From: Sorghum bicolor
Lineage: Eukaryota; Streptophyta; Magnoliopsida; Poales; Poaceae
Length of the DNA stretch: 64,000 nucleotides
Reading direction: 5' to 3'
NCBI RefSeq assembly: GCF_000003195.3
Contig: NC_012876.2
Location: 46,061,276-46,125,275, forward strand
Positions 42,551-54,500 of this stretch are shown in pieces (position 1 is the stretch's first letter; each line of letters begins with the position of its first letter). Under the pieces are notes generated by a model. The model was not told where the DNA came from. It was given only the letters and a program-made list of their open reading frames with translations, and made no database searches. Both the position numbers and the translations under genes were made by a program.

Positions 42551-45500
42551 CTGCATGACATGGAGATCAACCAAAAAATTCGGTTTATATTTATGCTTAT
42601 ACTAATTTGTTATGAGAAGAAAACACTATTTGTTCGTCGAAAAGTACCCATATCCTTTCACATTTACGTTACTCTACTTTATTGGCAGTACCCATATACT
42701 TATTGCCGTTTGCTTCCTGCCTGGTTAGTTGGGTTCCTGATGTACTTTTCGCCTTTGCCCATGCTTTCATGGAGCTAGATTATTAAGTCCAGACATGTGA
42801 AAGCAGTAGGGTCTAGTTTAAGTGCTAGTGTACACCATGAAAAAGTTTACATACATGCATGGAAGGGAACCAAACATAAAGTTCACGGCATCATTTCTTT
42901 TACTGAAATTGTTCTCTTTCTACAATCATTAGTAACACCGATAATATGGCACAAGAATGTAGGCAGTACTGCTAAGCTACATTATCATCAACATTGAAAT
43001 AACTTTGATGGGAAAAGAGGGAATCCTTTGAAATACATGAATTTCAAAGGAATCGATTTAACATATAGAAGTAGGGTTTGTGAAAAAAAGACTAAGCTAA
43101 GCATGTGTTTGGATGGAGGAACCAACTAGATTGGAGCAGGTTCGACCCGGTTTCTTGGCTGTTTGGTTTGTGGGTTCACGAGAAGTGGGTCGAACCCGGT
43201 AGAGAATATACTCTCCAAATGTGGGTCGGGCACGATACCATGGAATCGATCAGACCGTCTCGACCTAGATGGAGCGATAGCGACACGGGGCCAGGTGAGC
43301 GCCGGTGGGCATAGGTGGCCGTGCCACGCAGACGAGGCGAGCAGCGCGCCGATGGTCGTGTCAGATGGGGGGAGCGGCGTCGCACGGGGCCAGGTAAGCG
43401 CCGGCGCGCCATATCACCCGAGAGAGGCGAGCAGCGCATAGGGCGAGCTCTGCCCTTGACCATGGTGGCGCATGCCGAGCTCCGCCCTTAGGAGGGCGGG
43501 CGCACATTCGCGCGAAAGCTGTTGGATTTATTTTGGGCTATGCTCAATTAGATTTAATAAATCAAATAAACTCTATGGTACGTAATTATGAATAATACGA
43601 GTTGTACCAGACATGGCGAGGCGAGGGGAGCCAAGCAGACAGGCATGCGGTGTAGTGATGTGGTGTGTTAAGCACTCACTAATTACAAGAGTTTCAACTC
43701 TGTGTTTAACTCACCATTTGCTGTAGTAATGTGGTGTGTTAAGCACTCACTAATTACAGGAGTTTCAACTCCGTGTTTAATTCACCAATTGCTGTCCCTT
43801 CGGCTGTCATCCCTTCCTCTCCTCCCTCTCCTGCCGCAAGGCTATAAAGAGGACATGTGCCTTTGGTCTGGTACACACACAACACACAACTCAGAACACA
43901 ATCCTGTTGCAAAGAAGGAATCCTCATCTCGTAACTCCGCGCGCACGGAGGAGCGAGAGGGCAGGTGCCTCCGAAGCCCTTGTCGTTCGAGACCTTGCAC
44001 GAGAGATCGGCAATTAGGTTTTTTGGGGAGCGACTACGCGACTGCCCTATTCACCGCCACTGTTCGTCTTCCTCAAGCTGGTTCGGGCGGATTTCTTCTT
44101 CCTGGTGGAAAGATCGTCTTCATCCTCTACATCATTGAAATTGGTCAAGGATCGGGATCATCGGAGCGCACGGGAGGGTATGATCCGTTCATCTTCCTGT
44201 TGTATTTCGTCTTCCCATGTTGCAGCAGTGTGTTTGTTTTGTTACGCATACTATCCTGGTTATGTTTCATATGCTCTACCATGTCTTTTCTGTTTTTATC
44301 TTATATATGTTTCTGGTATAAGATCTATGTCATGTCTGCTTGTTTCGCTGGTTAAGTTAAAACGTTTCATATGTTGTTGTCTCTATGTTTCACTAGTGGT
44401 TCAGTCACGTCGTTTGACATACTGTTTCTCATATTTTCAGTAGTTCTATTTCGTCGTTTAACATGCAGTCTCTTGTTTATTGCTATTTTAAGATATATGT
44501 CTTGCCTTGTTATTATATTTCATATATTATGCCTTTATATTTTTAATAATCACATGTTCTACATGTTCATGGATCACATGTTCTATATTCCTATGAACAT
44601 GTTTAATATCATGATTTTTATGATTAATTATATTATATATGTCATCATCATAATGTTGATTTATGGAATTAAAATGATATGGAAATTGCCTATAATTCTA
44701 ACAATTCAAAAACCTAAATATAATAGGCATTTTTTCTGTCAGAGGTTTTGCTGCTACTTTGAAGCCTGATTCTTTTGATGGGAAACCTGCTAACTTACCT
44801 CCTGCGGATGAGGCAAAGTTTAAGGTTGATGACAACCTCTTTCGAGGTGCAGTAATTAGCGCACTTGATCCTAAGTTCCACAAAAGTTATATCATCCATC
44901 CTACAGGGAAAGAGCTGTGGGATGCACTTATGGGAAAGTTTGGAGTTACTGATGCTAGTAGCGAGCTGTTTCTCATGGAGCAGCTGTTTGACTACAAGAT
45001 GGTTGAGAACCAATCTGTAGTGGAACAGGCTCATGAGATTCAGGCACTAGCTAAGGAACTTGAACTGTTCCCTTGTTTTTTGCCCGATAAGTTTGTGGCT
45101 GGCGGTATCATCGCCAAGTTGCCACCTTCTTGGAAGGACTTTGGCACCTCTCTCAAACACAAGAGGCAAGAGTTCAATGTTGAGGAACTCATTGGTACTC
45201 TAGATGTTGAGGAGAGGGCTAGAGCAAAGGACAATGGGAAAGGTGTTGAGACCTCATCTGCCAATGTGGTGAAGAAGAAATCTCACAAGTGGAACAAGAA
45301 GATCTAGAAAAAGAAGGAGAACACTCCTAAACCCGTTCAAACCACACAGTTCAAGAAACAAAACAACAACAACAAGAAGAAAGGTGGCTGCTTTTTGTGC
45401 GGCAGTGAGGATCATTGGGCAAGTGAGTGCCCTGATCGTAAGTTCAAATACGAGAAGAAAGTTGTAAACATGGTTACTACTAAAACTGGAGATGGAACAT

Positions 45501-48500
45501 CTGGGTATGGTAATTCTTTACCATTTGTTCTTTCAGTTTGTAATTCACCTGAGTGGTGGATGGACAGTGGTGCAAATATCCATGTATGTGCTGATGTCTC
45601 TTTGTTTGCCACTTATCAGGTCGGGAGGTCTGGCGCCTTGTTGATGGGAAATGGGTCGCGTGCTCATGTTCTTGGTGTTGGTATGGTCATTCTGAAGTTT
45701 ACTCCGGGAAAGACGGTGCCCTTGAAGAACATACAACATGTTCCCTCCATCAAGAAAAATCTTGTTAGTGCATCTATGCTATGCCGAGATGGCTATAGAG
45801 TTGTTCTTGAATCAAAGAAATGTGTTGTGTCGAGACATGGTTCATTTGTGGGTAACGGATATCATTGCGGAGGTTTGTTCCGCTTATCGTTGCATGATGT
45901 TTGTAATAAACTTGTGAATTCTGTTGATATTTCTGATGAGTCGGATTTATGGCATTCACGGTTTTGTCATGCAAGTTATGGCTGTCTTATGCGCTTAGCA
46001 AATCTAAATTTATTTTGGGCTAGGCTCAATTAGATTTAATAAATCAAATAAACTCTATGGTATGTAATTGTGAATAATACGAGTTGTACCAGACATGGCG
46101 AGGCGAGGGGAGCCAAGCAGACAGGCATGCGGTGTAGTGATGTGATGTGTTAAGCACTCACTAATTACAAGAGTTTCAACTCTATGTTTAACTCACCATT
46201 TGCTGTAGTAATGTGGTGTGTTAAGCACTCACTAATTACAGGAGTTTCAACTCCGTGTTTAATTCACCAATTGCTGTCTCTTCGGCTGTCATCCCTTCCT
46301 CTCCTCCCTCTCCTGCCGCAAGGCTATAAAGAGGACATGTGCCTTTGGTCTGGTACACACACAACACACAACTCAGAACACAATCTTGTTGCAAAGAAGG
46401 AATCCTCATCTCGTAAATCCGCGCGCACGGAGGAGCGAGAGGGCAGGTGCCTCCGAAGCCCTTGTCGTTCGAGACCTTGCACGAGGGATCGGCAATTAGG
46501 TTTTTGGGGAGCGACTACGCGACTGCCCAATCCACCGCCACTGTTCATCTTCCTCAAGCTGGTTCGGGCGGATTTCTTCTTCTTGGTGGAAAGATCGTCT
46601 TCATCCTCTACATCATGGAAATTGGTCAAGGATCGGGATCATCGGAGCGCACGGGAGGGTATGATCCGTTCATCTTTCTGTTGTATTTCGTCTTTCTGTT
46701 CGTACATGTTGCAGTAGTGTGTTTGTTTTGTTGCGCATACTATCGTGGTTATGTTTCATATGTTCTACCATATCTTTTCTGTTTTTATCTTATATATGTT
46801 TCTGGTATAAGATCTATGTCATGTCTGCTTGTTTCGCTGGTTAAGTTAAAACGTTTCCTATGCTGCTGTCTCTATGTTTCACTAGTGCTTCAGTCACGTC
46901 GTTTGACATACTGTTTCTCATATATTTCAGTAGTTCTATTTTGTCGTTTAACATGCAGTCTCTTGTTTATTGCTATTTTAAGATATATGTCTTGCCTTGT
47001 TATTATATTTCATATATTATGCCTTTATATTTTTAATAATCACATGTTCTACATGTTCATGGATCACATGTTCTATATTCCTATGAACATGTTTAATATC
47101 ATGATTTCTATGATTAATTATATTATATATGTCATCATCATAATGTTGATTTATGGAATTAAAATGATATGAAAATTGCCTATAATTCTAACAAAAGCAA
47201 CAGTAGTGGCATGCCTAGGCAAGATTCGCAGTGATCGGTGACAAAGTGGGCACATGTGGAATTTGCGGTGGTTGCTCCAAAACTGACGAACAGGTCCGTA
47301 CAGGCAGGCGAGTAGGGGCTGTGCCTAAGCAGAGAACACGGTGAGAGGATGTCGTAAGAAGAAAGGAGGGATGACAAGCTGACGTACAGGACCCATATGA
47401 CAGGAATCTGAACCCACCTCCTTTTCAAAAAAAAAAAGGAATCTGAACCCACTTACCTCCAACCAAACACAGACGTGGGATATCACGTTCGCCTAACCAA
47501 AGGCGAGATGGGTCCAATCCACCCCTTGTGGTCCAAATCTTTGGACAGTGACTAGCTATCTACCATCTTCACTGACTGATGTGATGGGATTTGCTGACTG
47601 ATCTGATATAAGACCAGTGGGGGACTTAACGGAATTCTAATTAGTAAGGACGACTCAAGTTTTTCTTCAATATTATCGCTCAAATGATATATGATTAGTG
47701 GTGAACTTAACGGAATTCTAATTAGTAAGGATGACTCAAGCTTTTCCTCGAAATTATCGCTCAAATTAAAGGGCATGGCCAGACGCTAAATAAAGAATCG
47801 AAGTGGCAGACATGGTAGCGCAACATCACACCGGAAACATCTATAATCCTGTTCGGACATGTTGTTGTTGTTTTGGCAGGCAACAAATATGTCACGCACG
47901 ACTCACGAGCCTAATTGTTGTTTACAGTATATTTGTGTGGACCAAAATGCTGATGGGTTGGTGAGCAAACACCAAACAGACGACCCTACAAACAGAGGGC
48001 ACAGCTAGCGAGGATGGGAGACCAGATCAGTAAGGTCTTGTTTAGTTCGTAAAATTTTTTGTTTTTGGTACTGTAGCATTTCGTTTTTATTTGACAAACA
48101 TTGTCTAATCACGGAGTAACTAGACTCAAAAGATTCATCTCACAAATTATAGGTAAACTATGCAGTTAGTTTTTATTTTTGTTCATATTTAATGTTCCAT
48201 GCATGTGGCCAAAGATTCGATGTGACGGGAAATCTTGAAAATTTTTGCGAACTAAGGCTTTGTTTATATGAAAAAAATTTTTAGATTTTGACACTGTATC
48301 ACTTTTGTTTTTATTTAACAAACATTATTTAATTATAGAGCAACTAGGCTTAAAAAATTCGTCTCATAATTTACAGGTAAACTGTACAATTAATTATTTT
48401 TTTATCTATATTTAATGTTTCATACATGTGTCGTAAGATTTGATGTTATGAGAAATCTTGTAAAGTTTTGGTTTTTTAGGTGCATCTAAACAAAGCCTAA

Positions 48501-51500
48501 GTAGTGTGTTTGCATGAGAGTGATCCATGTGCCTACTCCATCGGTCCTAAATTAATTATCATTATTATTTTGATATCACAAGTTTAACTCGATTTATATT
48601 AAATACGTTCAATGTTTATATCTTCAAATAAAATTGTTAAAAAACTAGATTTAAAAATATTTTTTATAATACTAATTATATACCACAAAAATTAATAATT
48701 TTTATATATATTTAGTTAAAATTGTGTCTCAACAAGCGTAAACAATAATTATTTTGAGAGAGAGAGAACGCTACAACTGTAAAAGAGCAAAGCTAGGAAG
48801 GTTCAGTACTGACAGTTAATATCATGCCCCGTGGGTGAAAGAATCCTGAACATTGCTAACTTATTCTATGGCGTACAGTGTAGCAATAATAACAGCTCAT
48901 ACGATTAAGGCCTCGTTTAGTTCACCCAAAAATCAAAAAGTTTTTAAGATTATCTGTGACCAATCTTTCGGCATATGCATGAAGGCATTAAATATATATA
49001 TGAAAATAAAAACTAATTCCACAGTGTAACTGTAAATCGCGAGACGAATCTTTTAATCCTAGTTAGTCCATGATTGGACAATATTGGCCTCAAACAAACG
49101 AAAGTGCTACAGTAGCGAAATACAAAAAAATTTCGCATCTAAACAAGGCCTAAAATATTCCTTACCAACAGAACAGTTATGAACTATCCATAAGCAATAA
49201 AAAAATTATTATTGTTCGCTTGAATTTATTAACTAGAATCAACCATTAATCACAGTGTTTTGTTTCACAATAAATTAGCATCAGCCGTAGAAACAATACA
49301 CCATAGCAAAAACTACCCATAAAGTTATGAACTACCTAAGTAATAAAAAAATTATTATTATTTCCTACTCACCTCTCTCTCTCCCTGGCTGGAAGGGTGG
49401 AAGAGTTTTTCTTTATCTCTGAGGGAACCCTCTTTATACACTACTAGTTCGCTGAGCATTGTAAATAAATAATAGTAGTTATGGATGGGTCCTATGTATA
49501 TGAACTATGGATGAGTCCCATAGTAGTTATGGATGGGTCCTATTGTAGCTGCCCTTAGTGATGCGAGTGTCTGATTAAATAAGTTAAAATTTCTTAGCTA
49601 CTTCTAACCAACCAAGAAGATTGTAATCAATCAATCTTAAATTTAATCATAGGGTATTGATCACATTTCATGCCATATGTTTGTGTCTAAATCTGGTTAA
49701 GTCCATCAAAGAGCTAGAAGACAAGTTCAGGAGCAGGTTCACTAAGCAAAATAAAGATGCCACATTAGTGTCGTTACCATTGGAGCAAAAAAAATGTCTT
49801 CAACATCAACTTCTATATATTCCCCCCAGATTTACTACGTGGATGCACCCACAACTATTTTACATGTAGCTAATATTGTCGTATCCACATGAGCTATGTC
49901 TTCAACATTAGTTTCTATGTAGTCCTTTGTGACACCAGCGATGATGAGATGAGAACAAAGTAATACTACCGTACTCCCTCCGTCCCATTCAAATGTTATT
50001 TTTGATTTTCAAATTTCTTATTTAATAATTCACCTTATTCAATTTTTTATGCAAAAAGTAAAATAAATAAATTATTGTTAAAATCTTTTTACTAACAAAA
50101 TAAATTAAGATAAAAAATAATATTTATATAAAATTTTTGAATAAGATAAACGGTCAATCAAGGAGCCTTGAGTGAGTAGTTGTTTGGAAAGATTCTCTTA
50201 CTTTTTGCGCAACGACACAGGAAGGTGTGGGGTCACTAGGGACAGCATCAGTTTCATACTGTTCGACCATAGGCCACAGCGTAAAATAACAATCAAGGTC
50301 CAGTTCTTGTTTAGTTATATCTGAAATTCAAAAACTTTTGAAAATTTTTTATCACATTAAATTTTGTGATACATGCATATAGCTTAAATATAGAGAAAAA
50401 ATAACTAATTGTACAGTTTATTTGTTGTAAGATAAATCTTGTAAACCTAGTTAGTTGAATAATAATTGTTACATACAAACAAAATGTTCCAGTATCAGCT
50501 AAGGAACTAAACAAGGCCCAAGCTCTCAAAAAACGCTCGCATGTGCAAAAGGTAGGAGGAATAACCGTGCACGCTAATGCCATTGTTTAGTTTCTCCCTT
50601 AAAGTGTACTTCATATCCTATTGGATATTTGAACACATACATGGATTGTTAAATATAGACTAAAAATAACTAATTGTGCAGATTACGACTATTTTAGAGA
50701 TAAATTTTTTAAGTCTAATTAGTCCATAGTTTAACAATATGATGCTACAGTAAAGCTATAGTAAACATGTGCTAATAACGGATTACTTAATCCTTAATAA
50801 ATTCATCTTGCGGAATACTAAGGACTTTTACAATTTATCTTTTTATTACTATACGAACATTCCCATATGACATCCAGATGTCATAGCCGAGGTCATACCC
50901 AAAATTTTACACCCTGATCTAAACAAGGTCTTACTATAACTTTTGTTTTGCCTCGGATGTGAACAAGTGATCATTTACTTTTAACTACAACACCTAGGGC
51001 CTACACTGTCACTTCTACTAGTTTATTAGCTAACCTAGGTTGAAGAATGCAAACAAGTCATGATTCTCTTTGTAGATGGTAAACCTTAAGTGTAGGTCAA
51101 ATATCATTCTTCATTTATACATCATCTTGTTCTGTATGAGGATATACTCTAGTGTACTAACAATAAACTTTTATCTTGCTCTTTCTGTTTCCTGCCCTAG
51201 TTTTATTCCGTATGACAACTCTCTTGAATCTTGTGTCAAATTTAAATCCAAACTATGTGGTTGAAGTTGAGAGCTTTATCACAGTGCTTCCATCCACAAA
51301 AACGAATGCAATTCTCCTACTTCGAGGAGTCAAGTAAATTTGACTTTAACTCAAGTTATATAAAAATTACCAAGATTCTTGATACAAAATAAGCATCATT
51401 AAATTAGCTATAGAATATATTTTCAAAATAAATTTATTTGGAGACACAAATACGAATATTATTATTATAATCTTTAGTTAAATTTGATTTAATTTGAAAA

Positions 51501-54500
51501 ACACAGATACTATAATTACATGGTTTTATGGACGGAGGGAGTACTATACACTTACCGTATCGTGCCAGCTGCGTGGAGTAAGAGGAGCACACCTTCGGGA
51601 TGATGAAGACCCCAAAGAAGACTGCAAACGCAGCCGAACAAAGACACGAGAAGTCAGTGACTGCAGTACATCTCGCTGCACCTTTATCTGTACATGTAAA
51701 CTTGCTCACGCTCGTGGTCCCTATATTTCCTATGGTTCAAGCTAAAGTTACTGCATCATAACTGTAACAAAACAGTTCATGAAAGGCTATCCCCTCCCAC
51801 GGCTTGTTGAAATGAAGAAACAGAATTTGCACCAAAAAGAAAGTAATGAAGAAACAGAAGAGGTTCCCAGGGGCGAAAGGAATTAGAGAGAAGGGAGTGA
51901 AAGATGTTGCATAGATGGTAATGCATGTATTATCAGCTGTAGGAGGTAGTAGAACTTACCCAGTTTAGCCAGTGTCCAGAGGGTGATAAAATTACCACAC
52001 CGGGCCATCGCAAACAGTAGCAGTGCCAGCTGCAGACCAGAACACATGTGTCTACTTGTCAGTACAAATCCAGAGATGCGCGTCTATGCGTTGCAGGCAT
52101 CTCGGAGTATGCCAGATACTACATGTACGGAGTACCAGATAGTACAGTGTTTTTCTCTCTTTTGTTTTTGCCTAATATTCACATGAAGGCACAGCACCTT
52201 TCTTTCTCTGTTTTTACCTACCTTCATGGTTGTCACAGGCTCACCGGAGAAGAGAGACCTCAGATTCAGGAGCACCTCATTGATATATGGCAGCACCAGC
52301 CTCAGCAGCCAGATGGCCTCCTCCTCCCCAACCAGGTAGCACCTCTCGCCAATGCCTTCATCGTCACACTCCAAATTTTCACCCCTGCATTTTTACCCAG
52401 CAGTGAAAAGTTACCATGGTTAATGACACAATAAACGATTTACTTTGAATTTGCTTGCGCGTGATTATGTTGGTCCTCTGAGGAGATTAGCCTTTTACCT
52501 GTTCAGTATGGACTTCCGCAGGAACCGTAGACCAAGGTAGATTAGGCCTGCATATGATGCTGCCGTGATTGTGCTGCGGAATGCATAAAGTTTGGTGGGG
52601 AAGGTTAGGTAATTGCTGTCAGTTTTGTTACTATCAACGCTTTTAGATTCTAGTAACTTCATAGTTACAGGTGCAGCAAATATTGAAGAGCGAGTTACTT
52701 GAAATTTAGGTCCTTGGCGTAGGAGGATGAGATGAGCAAGAAAGTCCCTAATCCAAAAACCAATGCAGACTTTGACACATCTCTCCACATCACCAAATTC
52801 ACTGGGATACCAAGGTGCAGAAAGGAAAGGGAAGAGCCATCAGACCCTGACTGATTCTTGAACTAGAATATCAGATTCTTTGAGTTGTTGGGAACAAAAG
52901 CATGCATATGGATTTGTGCCATGGTCTCATGGAGGCTAGTAATAGACATTACCAATATTCTGCATTCTTGCTTGACTTCTGCTGGGTTGAGATGGTCTTC
53001 CTTGAATCTCCACATACTCTTCAACTTCAATCAAACCAAGACAATTAATCAGAAAATAATAACAACTAGGTTTACCTCAAAAAAAAAATAATAACAACTA
53101 GATGATCCAAAAATTACATCTAGGCTGACTTTTCAGAATCAAATATACCTGGAGAAGTAGGCTTTGCCGGCTCCAAGTCGGTCATGCGGTGAACCACTAT
53201 CGGTGTCGCCTTCTTCTCGACTGCATTCCGGCAGGATGGGAGCAGCGATTGGTGTAAGACAGATATTTACCTGAAGTAGCGTGAGTTTTGCATTTGGTGG
53301 AATAGAAATTCACCTGGTGGAGGGGTCATGGGTTCCGGGTTGATTGCTCGGAGATCGACCACCGAGGCTAATTTCTTCCCTGGACCATCAATGAACAGGA
53401 ATATATGGATGAGTCGAATCCATCGCAGCCAAACACGCAAAAAAGGGCGAAGTGATCGAAGGACTGAGATTCACCTGGAGGCCGCTTCACCGGCTCTGGG
53501 TTGGTCGCTCTCTCTTCTTCTACCGACGGCGTTGGCTTAATACCTGCCACATTAGCGGCGATGCAGTTCGGAGGCAAGAACACAACAGTCAGGAAATGAA
53601 AAGAAAAGCAAGGAAAATGTGGAGGAGAAAACAGGGACAAAATTGGCAGAGGCACCTTTTGTCGGTGGCCCAAGATCTTGGCCGTCGTCGTCCTCCACTG
53701 CAATACGGTAGCAATTGAAGAGCACAGTGACATTATTAGTGTGTTCATCGACAAGTGAATCAGGCAAAGACACTACGACAGTGGGGAACTAAGGATTCTT
53801 GCCTTGGTCCAGAGCAGTTTGTTCGTTGTCAATGGCCATGTGATCCTGATCCAGCATCTCCTTCTCTTCCTCCTCTGTCTGATCCAGCTCCTCGTCCAAT
53901 AATTCATCCTCCGCGTCGTCGTCGTCCAACTCCTCATCTGGTTGTTGCACCACGTTCTTGGCGTCTGCCGCCGCGGCCTTGTGCACTTCCACGACCACCA
54001 CCTCCTTGACCTCGCCGGCGGCCGCCGCGGGCGCCACCTTCTTCTCGGGCTTGGATACCGGCGCCACGGCCCGCCTGGCAACCACCGCAGTGGTGGTGGT
54101 GGCCGTCGTCACGGCGGCGGCGGCGTCGGAGCGCGTCGTGCGGAGATCCCCAATCGCGGTGACCGGCTCAGAAGCCTTCCAGCTGCGCCTCTTCTTGGCG
54201 GCCGCGGCGCTGGCGGCGCCCGCGGCACCGGTGCCGTTGCCCTCGCTCTGGTTGCGGCGCAGGCGGCGGTAGACCCGCATGCCCTCCTCGTCCGCCGGCT
54301 CGTCGGCGGCGCCGGCGCTGAAGACCTTGACGCCGCCCTTGACCTCGTCCATCTTCATCCGCGCCTCCCACACGGAGGACGCCGAAGTGGTGACGGCGGC
54401 GCTCCTGGTGGACTGCACCGAGACACGCCTCCGTCCACCGGTGGTGGCGGTATTGGAAACCGTGCCCCCGGACTGCATTGCTTTATGCCTTGGCCTTGCT

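Larger units (their letters stand above)
43520..47193 (+). mobile_element. Non-autonomous Ty1-copia element with perfect TSD in intron
   Basis: LTRs at 43520-44703 and about 46009-47193 surround only 1.3 kb of internal sequence. A perfect duplication aaagc lies at 43515-43519 and 47194-47198. The internal part has a gag fragment and the start of pol, then runs straight into the 3' LTR, whose first seven or so bases are gone. No primer site follows the 5' LTR. By eye the LTRs differ at about 28 of 1180 positions. Confidence 0.9.
43104..47471. mobile_element. TIR element (TGTGTTTGG ends) interrupted by copia element
   Basis: The left end TGTGTTTGGATGGAGG and the right end CCTCCAACCAAACACA are inverted repeats with one mismatch. 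Without the copia insertion it is about 690 bases with no coding capacity, so a MITE-like non-autonomous element. It includes a GC-rich part with two copies of a CGGGGCCAGGT(G/A)AGCGCCGG segment (about 43287 and 43384). I cannot see a clear flanking duplication. Confidence 0.5.
42551..51555 (-). other. Final intron of the reticulon gene, about 9 kb, packed with transposons
   Basis: Bounded by GTAAGTG (51555 downward) and TCATGCAG (ending 42551). It contains a TIR element with a copia insertion, at least seven MITEs and short tandem repeats. Unassigned pieces within it (42575-43103, 49154-49969, 50935-51283) show no gene. Confidence 0.82.

Noticed and set aside
43010..43050. TCCTTTGAAAT...ATTTCAAAGGA palindrome as a regulatory hairpin
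   Set aside because: It is a short perfect dyad in intronic AT-rich sequence next to a TIR element; it is probably a MITE relic and nothing supports a specific function.
43702..44355. 217-residue open frame in the copia LTR, with a related one at 46184-46717 and 46447-47172
   Set aside because: It spans the TATA box and LTR, and its frame breaks between the two LTR copies. It is low-complexity hydrophobic sequence without a conserved start, so chance reading through an LTR is the better explanation.
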